In this document: in pieces, positions 1 through 7,431 of the stretch
How the letters are laid out: the number at the start of each line of letters is the position of its first letter
Position numbering within the stretch: the first letter of the stretch is position 1
Assembly: GCA_900554975.1 (NCBI GenBank)
Contig: USJI01000037.1
Location: forward strand, 1 to 7,540
Direction: 5' to 3'
From: an uncultured Ruminococcus sp.
GTDB lineage: Bacteria > Bacillota > Clostridia > Oscillospirales > Ruminococcaceae
DNA length: 7,540 bases
Translations under genes and position numbers: made by a program
The notes under the pieces: model-generated
What the model was told of the DNA's origin: nothing
The model's input: the letters and a program-made list of their open reading frames with translations, nothing else
The model's database searches: none

Positions 1-1
1 C

Positions 2-364
2 GGACTTATTCCGAGAACATACGCAGATGACGGTGACCCTCTCGACGTTCTGCTTATCTGCTCTGAAACCCTTTATCCTCTTACTCTCGTAAGATGCTAT
101 CCTATCGGCGTAATCCGAATGATAGACAGCGGACGACATGACGATAAAATTATTGCAATACCATTTGATGACCCGACATACAATACTTATAAGAATATTG
201 ATGAACTTCCTAAACATATTTTTGATGAGATGATTCATTTCTTCAAAGTATACAAGGAACTTGAAAATAAAACTACTGCCGTTGATGAAATAGAAGATGT
301 CGAGAGTGCAAAGACCATTATTGCAAACGACATTGAACATTATGTAAATAAATTCTGTAAATAA
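2..364 (+). CDS. ppa: Inorganic pyrophosphatase, family I (5'-truncated by window edge)
   Basis: Cytoplasmic enzyme that hydrolyses pyrophosphate to two phosphates and so drives biosynthetic reactions that release PPi. The frame is open from base 2, upstream of the first ATG at 119, so that ATG is internal and not the start. The visible 120 residues begin GLIPRTYADDGDPLDVL, which contains the family I signature DGDPLD (visible residues 10-15; metal-binding Asp equivalents of E. coli D65, D67 and D70). Visible D42, D47 and K49 have the spacing of E. coli D97, D102 and K104. The tail (HFFKVYKELE, then a helical end) also matches the family. By comparison with the roughly 175-residue E. coli enzyme, about 55 N-terminal residues lie outside the window. 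It sits 21 bases before the PRPP synthetase gene on the same strand, with no terminator between them, so an operon is likely. Many Bacillota use family II enzymes instead; this one is clearly family I. Confidence 0.95.
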   Translation, partial: GLIPRTYADDGDPLDVLLICSETLYPLTLVRCYPIGVIRMIDSGRHDDKIIAIPFDDPTYNTYKNIDELPKHIFDEMIHFFKVYKELENKTTAVDEIEDVESAKTIIANDIEHYVNKFCK

Positions 365-385
365 TAAACGGAAAGGAAATTTAAA

Positions 386-1525
386 ATGACAGTAAAGGCT
401 AGTGAAGTATTATTCAATTCAGATGCAAGCGTTGCCCCGCTGGGACTTATCGCTCTCAGAGGTGCGGAGGAGCTCGGAAACCAGATTGACCATTATCTTG
501 TTGACTGGGCAAAAAAAGGCGGATACAATTTTGATACTTTCCTTATAAAGAATCAGTGTCCGAGATTTTCTTCAGGCGACGGCAAGGGTCTTATTGAATC
601 AACAGTTCGAGGCAAGGACGTTTTCATAATCGTTGATGTGGGAAATTACAGCTGCACATACAAAATGTTCGGCAAGGAAAACTGTATGTCCCCTGATGAT
701 CACTATCAGGATCTTAAAAGAGTTATTCAGGCTATTTCAGGAAAAGCACACAGAATCAACGTTATAATGCCTATCCTCTATGGCGGACGTCAGCACAGAA
801 GAAGCTACCGTGAATCACTTGACTGTGCTTGTGCATTGCAGGAACTTCAGTCTATGGGCGTTGCCAATATCGTAACATTCGATGCACACGACCCGAGAGT
901 TCAGAACGCTATTCCGCTTATGGGATTTGATAATGTTATCCCTTCATATCAGGTTCTGAAAGCACTCTTCAAGAGCGTTGACAACCTTGTTATCAACAAG
1001 GACGAATTCATGGTTGTAAGCCCTGACGAAGGTGCTCTTAACAGAAATATGTATTATGCATCAGTTCTTGGCGTTGACATGGGTATGTTTTATAAAAGAC
1101 GTGATTATTCCAAAATCATTGACGGACGCAATCCTATCGTTGCTCATGAATACCTCGGAAACTCTGTTGAAGGCAAAGACGTTTTCGTAGCCGATGATAT
1201 TATTTCTTCCGGTGAATCTGTTCTTGATATTGCTTATGCTCTCAAGAAAAAGAATGCAAGAAGATTCTTTGCTTACTGTACATACGCCCTCTTTACAAAT
1301 GGTCTTGAAAAGTTTGACAAGGCTTATGAAGACGGACTTATTTCAGGTGTATTCGGAACAAATCTTACTTACAGAACACCTGAGCTTCTTGACAGACCTT
1401 GGTTCCACGAAGTTGATGTTTCAAAATATATTTCATACTTCATTGCCTCAATCAATCACGATGTTTCTATCGGAACTGTCATTGACCCGCACGAAAAAAT
1501 CAAGAACCTGCTTGCAAAGCAGTAA
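386..1525 (+). CDS. prs: Ribose-phosphate pyrophosphokinase (PRPP synthetase), long divergent form
   Basis: Predicted to transfer pyrophosphate from ATP to ribose 5-phosphate, making PRPP for nucleotide, histidine, tryptophan and NAD synthesis in the cytoplasm. The protein has 379 residues, against about 310-320 for classical bacterial enzymes. Two phosphoribosyltransferase-like halves can be seen. The first carries YGGRQHRR (132-139), the counterpart of the usual YxRQDRK segment, and DAHDPRVQ (166-173), the counterpart of DLHxxQIQ with the catalytic-region His (H168). The second carries the ribose-phosphate loop VADDIISSGES (268-278), where classical enzymes read DDxIDTAGT. The C-terminal part (about 300-379) is longer than usual. 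An AAAGGA ribosome site at 372-377, 8 bases before the ATG, supports the start. The gene follows the pyrophosphatase gene closely and ends in a strong terminator. Family membership is firm; the altered loops leave kinetics and allostery open. Confidence 0.9.
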   Translation: MTVKASEVLFNSDASVAPLGLIALRGAEELGNQIDHYLVDWAKKGGYNFDTFLIKNQCPRFSSGDGKGLIESTVRGKDVFIIVDVGNYSCTYKMFGKENCMSPDDHYQDLKRVIQAISGKAHRINVIMPILYGGRQHRRSYRESLDCACALQELQSMGVANIVTFDAHDPRVQNAIPLMGFDNVIPSYQVLKALFKSVDNLVINKDEFMVVSPDEGALNRNMYYASVLGVDMGMFYKRRDYSKIIDGRNPIVAHEYLGNSVEGKDVFVADDIISSGESVLDIAYALKKKNARRFFAYCTYALFTNGLEKFDKAYEDGLISGVFGTNLTYRTPELLDRPWFHEVDVSKYISYFIASINHDVSIGTVIDPHEKIKNLLAKQ

Positions 1526-1543
1526 TAAAGCCTTAATTATTAC

Positions 1544-1577
1544 GAGGAAATGTCTTTACATTTCCTCTTTTATTTTT
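1544..1577 (+). terminator. Rho-independent terminator after prs
   Basis: A perfect 10-bp stem, GAGGAAATGT (1544-1553) with ACATTTCCTC (1558-1567), encloses a 4-base loop and is followed by a T-rich run (TTTTATTTTT, 1568-1577). It starts 18 bases after the prs stop and closes the ppa-prs unit. Confidence 0.93.
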
Positions 1578-1579
1578 GC

Positions 1580-1608
1580 TTGAACATACTGAAATAATAT
1601 GGTAAAAT
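1580..1608 (+). promoter_or_regulatory. Sigma-A type promoter for the dockerin-MATE unit
   Basis: A -35 box TTGAAC (1580-1585), an exact 17-base spacer and a -10 box TAAAAT (1603-1608) preceded by TGG (1600-1602), giving an extended -10. Transcription should begin near 1615, leaving a leader of about 30 bases before the ATG at 1645. The -35 box begins 2 bases after the T-run of the preceding terminator, so the new unit is insulated from prs. Read from the sequence only. Confidence 0.75.
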
Positions 1609-1644
1609 AAAGAAAAAAGCTTTATTGTTGAAAAGGAAAATATA

Positions 1645-4068
1645 ATGAATATCAGAAAAATTACTGCTGCCCTGATATCCGCAATGATGTGCATTCCTCT
1701 TATGCATATCAGTACCGGTGCAGAAGAAAACGCAGATACAAAACTTATTGATTCAGGTATCAGCTACACTGAATCTACCGAAACAATAAATAATCCCGGA
1801 GCCGGATATACTTCAACATTATGGTACACCTGCAAACCGGGAGATACTCCTGTTTACAGTCCGACCGGAAATCTCGTGCTCATGTTCATAAATATCGGCG
1901 GATTTTCATGCGGAGCAAACGGAACAACAGATGATGACGGAAACTACACTGAAGGCACAGATTATGACCTCGACAGCACATTCTTTGAAAACCTGAGAAA
2001 AACCTTTGACAACTGCCGTAAAAACGGCTGTACTATTGCCGTAAGATTCAGATATGATGCAAACGGAAAATCAAATCCTGAGCCGGCAACATTTGAGAAG
2101 GTGCTTTCACATATTTCACAGATAAAAAATGATGGCATACTTGAAGATTACAAAGATATCCTTATGTATGTTGAATCCGGATTTGTCGGAGCATGGGGAG
2201 AACAGCACAGCGGAAAATACACTTCACTTGAATACAAGGCTCAGCTTCTGAGTGCCATGTTGGATTGCGTTCCTGCTCCGATCCCTGTAACAGTCAGAAC
2301 ACCGAATATATTCGCAAAATGGGCTGATATACCTGTCAGTGAAATCGACCAGTACGTGTCAGCTGAAAACAGTGATGCATCAAGAATAGGTCTGTACAAT
2401 GACGGCTATATGGGTTCGGATTCTGACCTTGGCACATATTCAAACCGTGAGCGTGAAACAACGTGGCTGCATCATCAGACATTTACCTCATATTACGGCG
2501 GAGAGTTTTCGGGAAATCTTGACTGGGCAAAAAAATACACAACATACCTTCCGGAAAATGCTATTCCTGAAATGTACAAAACGCATCTAAGCTATATTAA
2601 TGCAAATATATATAACTTATACAAGGATTATACATATTCATCTGACTATAATACCACATATGCAGACAACAGTGCATATTACGGTCAGACTGTTTTCAAA
2701 TTTATCCGTGACCATATCGGCTATCGTTTTGTTCTCAGGGATTCAAAGCTGTCACAGTCAGTTGAAAAGGGCGGTCAGCTTGACCTTGATTTCACTGTTG
2801 AAAATACCGGTTTTGCAAATCCGATAAGAAAACAAAAAGCAGAAATCATTCTCGAAAAGGGCGGAAATTATGTTGTAACTCAGGCCGATATTGATACAAC
2901 CAAATGGCATTCCTGCGAAAAATCAAACGAAAAAATCAGTCTGAAAATCCCTGGAGAACTTGAAGAAGGTGACTGGAATGTATATCTTCGTTTAAGCGTT
3001 GGTAATTCTTCTGTAAAAGACAGCTATATGCGTACCGTTGAATTTGCAAACAATGATATATGGAATCCGGCATCAGGAGCAAACCGCCTTGGAACTTTCA
3101 GCGTTACAGATACAGACAATATTGACCAGCTCACCGACAATAATTTCATGCAGACTAACAACGTAAATGCTGTTGAAAATTCTGACGGCGAAATGTTTAC
3201 TACAAACAATCATATAATCGTTGACGGAACAAGATCCGGAGATTCTGAATGGACTGATTCCCTGCTCTGTGAACAGACTGACAACAAAAAAGTCTACATC
3301 TCAGCTGATGAAAAAAATCTTTACATAATGGCTGAAATTGAGCAGAACGCAGCATCACCTGTTTACAATCTTCAGGTAAAGCATTCGGGTGAAACATACT
3401 GGCTTTATTATATGAGCAACGGTTTTGTATACTATAACAAAGGCTCTTACACCGGCTGTATCTGTAAGCACATCGGTAAATATGTTGAATTTAAAATACC
3501 TTTCGGCGATGTTATGGGACTTGCTTCCGAAACAGTTCTTGACTCTGTAAGAATATCAATTCAGGATTCATCGGACTCATGGAAAAATGTTGGTGAAATT
3601 ACAGCAACAAATTATGCCATACCGAAAAAATTTGATATTTATTCCGCACACAGAACTGTCAATGTTAAAGAAAATGACAGCCTGACACTTAATACTGAAG
3701 TTTCACCTGAAAATTCAGCATACCAGTGGTATTTTAACGATGAACCTCTGGAAAATCAGACAGGACAAAGGCTGAACCTTGAAAATATCAGTCAGTCTGA
3801 CAAGGGAATGTATTCAGTAGAAATCACATCACCGGAAGGAATAGTAAAAAGAGCTGATATATGCAGTATTTCCGAAGTTTACAGCGGAAATATAATGGGA
3901 GATGCTGATGGAAACGGAAAACTTGAAATTGCGGATATCGTCCTTATACAGAAATATCTTGTCAAAAAAGCTGATATAACTGATATAAATTTCATAAATT
4001 CTGATATGGATTCCAGCGGCAGCATAAATATATTTGACCTTATCAATATTAAAAGACTATATAAATAA
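1645..4068 (+). CDS. Secreted dockerin protein with DUF4874/DUF4832 glycosidase-like, CBM9/DOMON-like and Ig-like domains
   Basis: Probable extracellular cellulosome component of 807 residues. Order: signal peptide 1-26 (K5, hydrophobic core, likely cut after STGA; no lipobox); DUF4874-like module about 40-215, starting with NNPGAGY and containing VRFRYD (133-138) and ESGFVGAWGEQH (177-188); DUF4832-like module about 220-470 with NDGYMGSDSDLGTY (252-265), ending in a beta-sandwich (VENTGFANP). A CBM9/DOMON-like sandwich follows at about 522-655 (IIVDG..., SEW, NLYIMAEI), then an Ig-like domain at about 665-747 (core W695, DKGMY 719-723), then a type I dockerin at 748-807 with two calcium loops (D753-D764 and D787-D798). 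DUF4874/DUF4832 proteins are predicted TIM-barrel-type glycoside hydrolase relatives without, as far as I know, a settled activity; E177 and E186 are my candidate catalytic acids. The start has an AAGGA site at 1633-1637. The CBM9-like and Ig assignments are less certain than the dockerin. Confidence 0.88.
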   Translation: MNIRKITAALISAMMCIPLMHISTGAEENADTKLIDSGISYTESTETINNPGAGYTSTLWYTCKPGDTPVYSPTGNLVLMFINIGGFSCGANGTTDDDGNYTEGTDYDLDSTFFENLRKTFDNCRKNGCTIAVRFRYDANGKSNPEPATFEKVLSHISQIKNDGILEDYKDILMYVESGFVGAWGEQHSGKYTSLEYKAQLLSAMLDCVPAPIPVTVRTPNIFAKWADIPVSEIDQYVSAENSDASRIGLYNDGYMGSDSDLGTYSNRERETTWLHHQTFTSYYGGEFSGNLDWAKKYTTYLPENAIPEMYKTHLSYINANIYNLYKDYTYSSDYNTTYADNSAYYGQTVFKFIRDHIGYRFVLRDSKLSQSVEKGGQLDLDFTVENTGFANPIRKQKAEIILEKGGNYVVTQADIDTTKWHSCEKSNEKISLKIPGELEEGDWNVYLRLSVGNSSVKDSYMRTVEFANNDIWNPASGANRLGTFSVTDTDNIDQLTDNNFMQTNNVNAVENSDGEMFTTNNHIIVDGTRSGDSEWTDSLLCEQTDNKKVYISADEKNLYIMAEIEQNAASPVYNLQVKHSGETYWLYYMSNGFVYYNKGSYTGCICKHIGKYVEFKIPFGDVMGLASETVLDSVRISIQDSSDSWKNVGEITATNYAIPKKFDIYSAHRTVNVKENDSLTLNTEVSPENSAYQWYFNDEPLENQTGQRLNLENISQSDKGMYSVEITSPEGIVKRADICSISEVYSGNIMGDADGNGKLEIADIVLIQKYLVKKADITDINFINSDMDSSGSINIFDLINIKRLYK

Positions 4069-4073
4069 ATTTC

Positions 4074-4078
4074 AGGAG
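4074..4078 (+). promoter_or_regulatory. Ribosome binding site that selects a TTG start for the MATE gene
   Basis: AGGAG lies 9 bases before an in-frame TTG at 4088 and just after the dockerin gene's stop (4066-4068). The upstream in-frame ATG at 4034 has no such site, would overlap the dockerin gene by 35 bases, and would add 18 mostly polar residues before the typical MATE N-terminus. Confidence 0.8.
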
Positions 4079-4087
4079 TATTATACA

Positions 4088-5440
4088 TTGGAAAGAAATC
4101 TTACAACAGGAAGCATATTTAAGAATATAGTTTTATTTTCGCTGCCGTATTTGCTGTCATACTTTTTGCAGACGCTTTACGGAATGGCTGACCTTTTTAT
4201 TATAGGTCAGTTTGACGGCGTTGCAGGAACAACCGCTGTTTCAAACGGCGGTCAGGTAATGTATATGCTGACAGTTATCATCGTAGGGCTTGCAATGGGA
4301 ACCACTGTAAATATCGGAAAAGCGGTCGGCAGACGTGACCGGGAAGATATATCCAGAATAATAGGAAATACTTTCACCATGTTTATGACAATATCTGTCG
4401 TACTTATGGTTGTGCTGATACTCCTTGTCCGTCCGATAGTATCTGTTATCGGCACTCCGTCACAGGCCGTTGAAGGCTCGGTAAATTACCTCACAGTGTG
4501 CTTTATAGGAATACCTTTTATTACCGCTTATAATATTATAAGTTCAATATTCCGTGGTATGGGTGACTCAAAAAGTCCTATGTATTTTATAGCAACAGCC
4601 TGTTTTGCAAACATAGTTCTGGATTATCTGTTTATGGGTGTACTGAAACTCGGCCCGACAGGAGCAGCACTCGGTACTACTCTTTCACAGACACTCAGCG
4701 TTCTGATATCCCTTATATACATACGAAAAAAGAATACCGGAATTGAGCTTGAAAAATCCGACCTTAAACCTGACAAAGAAACTATCGGAAAAATACTGAA
4801 AACAGGAATACCTGTTTCGCTTCAGGACGGATTTATTCAGGTAGCTTTTATCATAATAACTGTTATCGCAAATCACAGAGGAATTAATGATGCGGCGGCT
4901 GTCGGAATAGTCGAAAAGGTAATCGGTGTACTGTTCATTGTGCCTTCTTCCATGCTTGCAACTGTTTCAGCACTGTCCGCCCAGAATATCGGTGCAAAAA
5001 AATATGACCGTGCTGAGAAAACTCTCAGATATGCAATCATACTTACTGTCAGCTACGGAATAGTTGTTGCGACAATAACGCAGTTTATATCCAAACTGAT
5101 TATTTCTCTGTTCTCGCCGGACAGCACGGTTATTCTTCTTGGAAGCGAATATCTGACAGGATACAGCTGGGACTGCATTTTCGCAGGAATTCACTTCTGT
5201 TTCACCGGATATTTCTGTGCATACGGAAAATCATACATAGGATTTGTACACAATATAATTTCCATACTGTTTATCCGTATACCGGGTTCATATCTTGCTT
5301 CTGCAATGTTTTCCGATACCCTTCTGCCAATGGGATTTGCCGCATCGGCAGGTTCTGTACTCTCTATTCTAATATGTGTCGGAGCTTTCATATGGCTTAA
5401 AACACACAGTCTTAAAAATCTCAAATCAGTTGCTTCATAA
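4088..5440 (+). CDS. MATE-family efflux transporter (TTG start)
   Basis: Integral membrane exporter of the multidrug and toxic compound extrusion family (Na+- or H+-coupled antiport of drugs or metabolites). From the TTG the protein has 450 residues, the usual MATE length, and begins (M)ERNLTTGSIFKNIV followed by hydrophobic helices consistent with 12 membrane segments in two halves. Family marks are P20 in helix 1, D35 in YGMADLFIIG, RGMGDSKSPM (156-165) after helix 4 and GPTGAALGTTLSQ (189-201); the second half repeats the fold (ILKTGIPVSLQDG, AQNIGAKKYDRA). It follows the dockerin gene by 19 bases without a terminator and is closed by the hairpin at 5447-5472, so it should share the promoter at 1580-1608. 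Substrate cannot be told from sequence. The longer ATG4034 reading (468 residues) is possible but less likely. Confidence 0.93.
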   Translation: MERNLTTGSIFKNIVLFSLPYLLSYFLQTLYGMADLFIIGQFDGVAGTTAVSNGGQVMYMLTVIIVGLAMGTTVNIGKAVGRRDREDISRIIGNTFTMFMTISVVLMVVLILLVRPIVSVIGTPSQAVEGSVNYLTVCFIGIPFITAYNIISSIFRGMGDSKSPMYFIATACFANIVLDYLFMGVLKLGPTGAALGTTLSQTLSVLISLIYIRKKNTGIELEKSDLKPDKETIGKILKTGIPVSLQDGFIQVAFIIITVIANHRGINDAAAVGIVEKVIGVLFIVPSSMLATVSALSAQNIGAKKYDRAEKTLRYAIILTVSYGIVVATITQFISKLIISLFSPDSTVILLGSEYLTGYSWDCIFAGIHFCFTGYFCAYGKSYIGFVHNIISILFIRIPGSYLASAMFSDTLLPMGFAASAGSVLSILICVGAFIWLKTHSLKNLKSVAS

Positions 5441-5446
5441 AACAAA

Positions 5447-5472
5447 TGCCGCATGGTAAAAACCATGCGGCA
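5447..5472. terminator. Bidirectional terminator between convergent MATE and SulP genes
   Basis: The stem TGCCGCATGGT (5447-5457) pairs with ACCATGCGGCA (5462-5472) around an AAAA loop: 11 bp, GC-rich. On the plus strand the hairpin is followed by AAATTTATCTT, a weak U-run; on the minus strand by TTTGTTTTATG, a better one. It lies 6 bases after the MATE stop and 14 bases beyond the SulP stop, so it can serve both transcripts. Confidence 0.88.
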
Positions 5473-5486
5473 AAATTTATCTTAAC

Positions 5487-7199
5487 TCAGTTTGCTTTTA
5501 CAAGCTCCCTTTCCTGTTTTTTGATATTCTCAATTTCTTCTGCTCTGACAAGAGCTGTATCAATATGATTACAGAAATTTTCTTTTCCGACAAGCTTTGC
5601 AAAACCTGCTTTTTTCATAGCCTTTTTCGGCTGTTCATTAACGTGTGAAAATACAACGTCAATATTATGTCTTTCACATTTCTGTATTATCTTTTTCAGA
5701 GTTTCAATGCCTGTTGCATCAATTGCAGGAACATTTCTCATTCTTATTACAAGTACGTCAATAGAAGTATCAAGAACAACTGACATAAACTTATCCGATA
5801 CAGCAAAGAACATAGGTCCGTTTATTTCAAATACCTTTGTATTATCCGGAACTTTTTTCAGTTCGATATTGTCAACATCGTTTTCTTCTTCCTGATCATC
5901 AAGATAAACCCAGCCATGAACGTCTGTAACATCTGACATACGCTTCATAAAAAGTATTGCCGCAAGAACAAGTCCAACACAGATAGCCACAACAAGGTCA
6001 TACACAACTGTAAGTATAAGTGTCACAAACAAAACAGCAACATCGCTCTTAGGAGCAGTCTTAACTGTATTTACAATTGTTCTCCAGCCGCTCATATTAT
6101 AAGCCACCTGGAAAAGCACAGCAGCAATTGCAGGCATAGGGATAAGCTTTGCATACGGCATAAGAATAAGCAGTATCAGCAGAACAACAACTGAATGAAC
6201 CATACCTGCTATCGGAGTTCTTCCTCCGTTTTTTATGTTTGCCGCTGTTCTTGCAATAGCACCTGTTGCCGGAATTCCCCCGAAAAGTGCTGAAGCAATA
6301 TTACCTCCGCCCTGTGCTATAAGTTCCATGTTTGAACGATGCTTTGAACCTATCATACCGTCGGCAACAACGCATGATAACAGCGATTCAATCGCCGCAA
6401 GTACCGCAATGGTTACAGCATCCGGAACAAGATCCTTTATCTGCGTAAAGCTTATTGACGGAAAACTGAATTTCGGTGCAGATGAGGATATCTGATAAAG
6501 ATCACCTATTGTATTTACATTCAGGTCAGCAAGATTTACAACAAGCGAACATACCACAACAGCTATCAGTGAAGCCGGTATTTTCTGCAGTTTTTTAGGC
6601 CAGAATATCAGTATTGCAAGTCCGAGCAGACCTATAAGAAAAGCCTGTAAATTAAATGTTGAAATACATTCAAAAACCTGTTTCAGCTTTTCTGTTGTTT
6701 CTATCGGGGATTTATTGAACGTAAGTCCCATGAAATCCTTCAGCTGTCCGACAATAATAGTAACAGCAATACCAAAAGTGAATCCGGTTGTTATAGTACT
6801 CGGAATGAATTTTATAAGCGTTCCCAGACGGCAGAATCCCATAATAACAAGCATTATACCAGCCATTATTGTAGCTATTGTAAGCCCGTTCATTCCCTTT
6901 TCAGCAACTATACCCGCAACTATTGTTGCAAATGCCGCCGTAGGTCCTGCTATCTGAACACGGCTTCCGCCAAGAAATGAAACGACAAACCCCGCCGCTA
7001 TTGCTGTATAAAGTCCCTGTTCCGGATTGACGCCGGAGGCAAGTGCAAGTGCTATTGACAAAGGCAGAGCGATTATCGCAACTATCACACCTGACACAAG
7101 ATCCTTTACAAACTGCTGTTTCGTATAATTTTTCATTACAGAAAACAGCTTCGGCTTGATTTTTTCTTTCTGAACCGCTGTGACATTATTATCCATCAT
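5487..7199 (-). CDS. SulP-family inorganic anion transporter with C-terminal STAS domain
   Basis: Cytoplasmic-membrane anion transporter of the SulP/SLC26 family, 570 residues, a normal length. Known family substrates include sulfate, bicarbonate and dicarboxylates; sequence alone does not choose. The N-terminal transport domain (about 30-420, expected 14 segments) shows ALPLSIALALASGVNPEQGLY (45-64), the helix-3 motif GPTAAF (85-90), and AAIESLLSCVVADG (268-281), with E271 at the conserved acidic site, followed by GGIPATGAIARTAANI (307-322). An acidic linker (DDQEEENDVD, 434-443) leads to a STAS domain at about 452-560 with VPAIDATGIETL (490-501); T496 sits near the position phosphorylated in SpoIIAA-type STAS proteins. 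Two ATGs are adjacent (7199 and 7196): GGGG at 7204-7207 is 4 bases from the first and 7 from the second, so the true start may be one codon later. Single-gene unit, convergent to the MATE gene, with its own promoter. Confidence 0.94.
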   Translation of the reverse strand: MMDNNVTAVQKEKIKPKLFSVMKNYTKQQFVKDLVSGVIVAIIALPLSIALALASGVNPEQGLYTAIAAGFVVSFLGGSRVQIAGPTAAFATIVAGIVAEKGMNGLTIATIMAGIMLVIMGFCRLGTLIKFIPSTITTGFTFGIAVTIIVGQLKDFMGLTFNKSPIETTEKLKQVFECISTFNLQAFLIGLLGLAILIFWPKKLQKIPASLIAVVVCSLVVNLADLNVNTIGDLYQISSSAPKFSFPSISFTQIKDLVPDAVTIAVLAAIESLLSCVVADGMIGSKHRSNMELIAQGGGNIASALFGGIPATGAIARTAANIKNGGRTPIAGMVHSVVVLLILLILMPYAKLIPMPAIAAVLFQVAYNMSGWRTIVNTVKTAPKSDVAVLFVTLILTVVYDLVVAICVGLVLAAILFMKRMSDVTDVHGWVYLDDQEEENDVDNIELKKVPDNTKVFEINGPMFFAVSDKFMSVVLDTSIDVLVIRMRNVPAIDATGIETLKKIIQKCERHNIDVVFSHVNEQPKKAMKKAGFAKLVGKENFCNHIDTALVRAEEIENIKKQERELVKAN

Positions 7200-7222
7200 T
7201 TTTCCCCATTTCCCTTTTTGAA

Positions 7223-7248
7223 ATCTGTTTCATTTCATATCAACAGAT
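7223..7248 (-). repeat. Inverted repeat in the SulP leader
   Basis: ATCTGTT (7223-7229) and AACAGAT (7242-7248) form a 7-bp stem with a 12-base loop. It falls inside the predicted untranslated leader (about 7200-7270), upstream of the ribosome site. No T-run follows, so it is not a terminator. It could be a weak RNA hairpin, an operator half-site pair, or chance in AT-rich DNA. Confidence 0.35.
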
Positions 7249-7276
7249 ATTCAGTTATTTTTGCACAACAGGAATA

Positions 7277-7305
7277 ATTATATCACTATAACAGCTGTTT
7301 TTCAA
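7277..7305 (-). promoter_or_regulatory. Sigma-A type promoter of the SulP gene with a palindromic spacer
   Basis: Read on the minus strand: -35 TTGAAA (7305-7300), a 17-base spacer and a consensus -10 TATAAT (7282-7277) preceded by TGA, an extended -10. Transcription would begin near 7270, giving a leader of about 70 bases. The spacer contains the perfect palindrome AACAGCTGTT (7290-7299), placed where a repressor could block polymerase. Upstream A/T tracts (7306-7345, with the palindrome AAAAATATTTTT at 7320-7331) resemble an UP element. Confidence 0.8.
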
Positions 7306-7395
7306 GGCGATTTTTCAGAAAAAATATTTTTCATAATTTTATACAAAACAGACACTGTCACCAAAATCAAAAGTGTTATTATTTAAGGTTTTAAA

Positions 7396-7407
7396 GCTGT
7401 TTTCAGC
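7396..7407 (-). terminator. Weak hairpin after the minus-strand partial gene, doubtful terminator
   Basis: On the minus strand GCTG-AAAA-CAGC, followed by TTTAAAACC, lies about 25 bases past the stop of the partial gene at 7432. A 4-bp stem and three Ts are too little for a confident call. Apart from this and the SulP promoter, I see no gene or RNA in 7200-7431, which is very AT-rich. Confidence 0.25.
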
Positions 7408-7431
7408 AAAATATGATTTTTTGTTTTAACT

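Noticed and set aside
1194..1583. Plus-strand open frame of 129 codons overlapping the end of prs
   Set aside because: It lies in another frame of the conserved PRPP synthetase, runs through the terminator hairpin, and its Leu/Ser-rich product looks like out-of-frame translation.
5191..5466. Minus-strand open frame of 91 codons over the end of the MATE gene
   Set aside because: It is antisense to conserved MATE coding sequence, begins within the terminator region on reading, and shows no recognisable domain.
6235..6957. Plus-strand open frames antisense to the SulP gene
   Set aside because: Hydrophobic shadows of a transmembrane gene on the other strand, without ribosome sites or family marks.
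7223..7248. Possible riboswitch in the SulP leader
   Set aside because: The leader is only about 70 bases with one 7-bp stem; no known riboswitch core or terminator/antiterminator pair is visible.
7320..7331. AAAAATATTTTT palindrome as a terminator or operator
   Set aside because: Pure A/T palindromes are common by chance in such AT-rich DNA; it is better read as part of an UP-like A/T tract.
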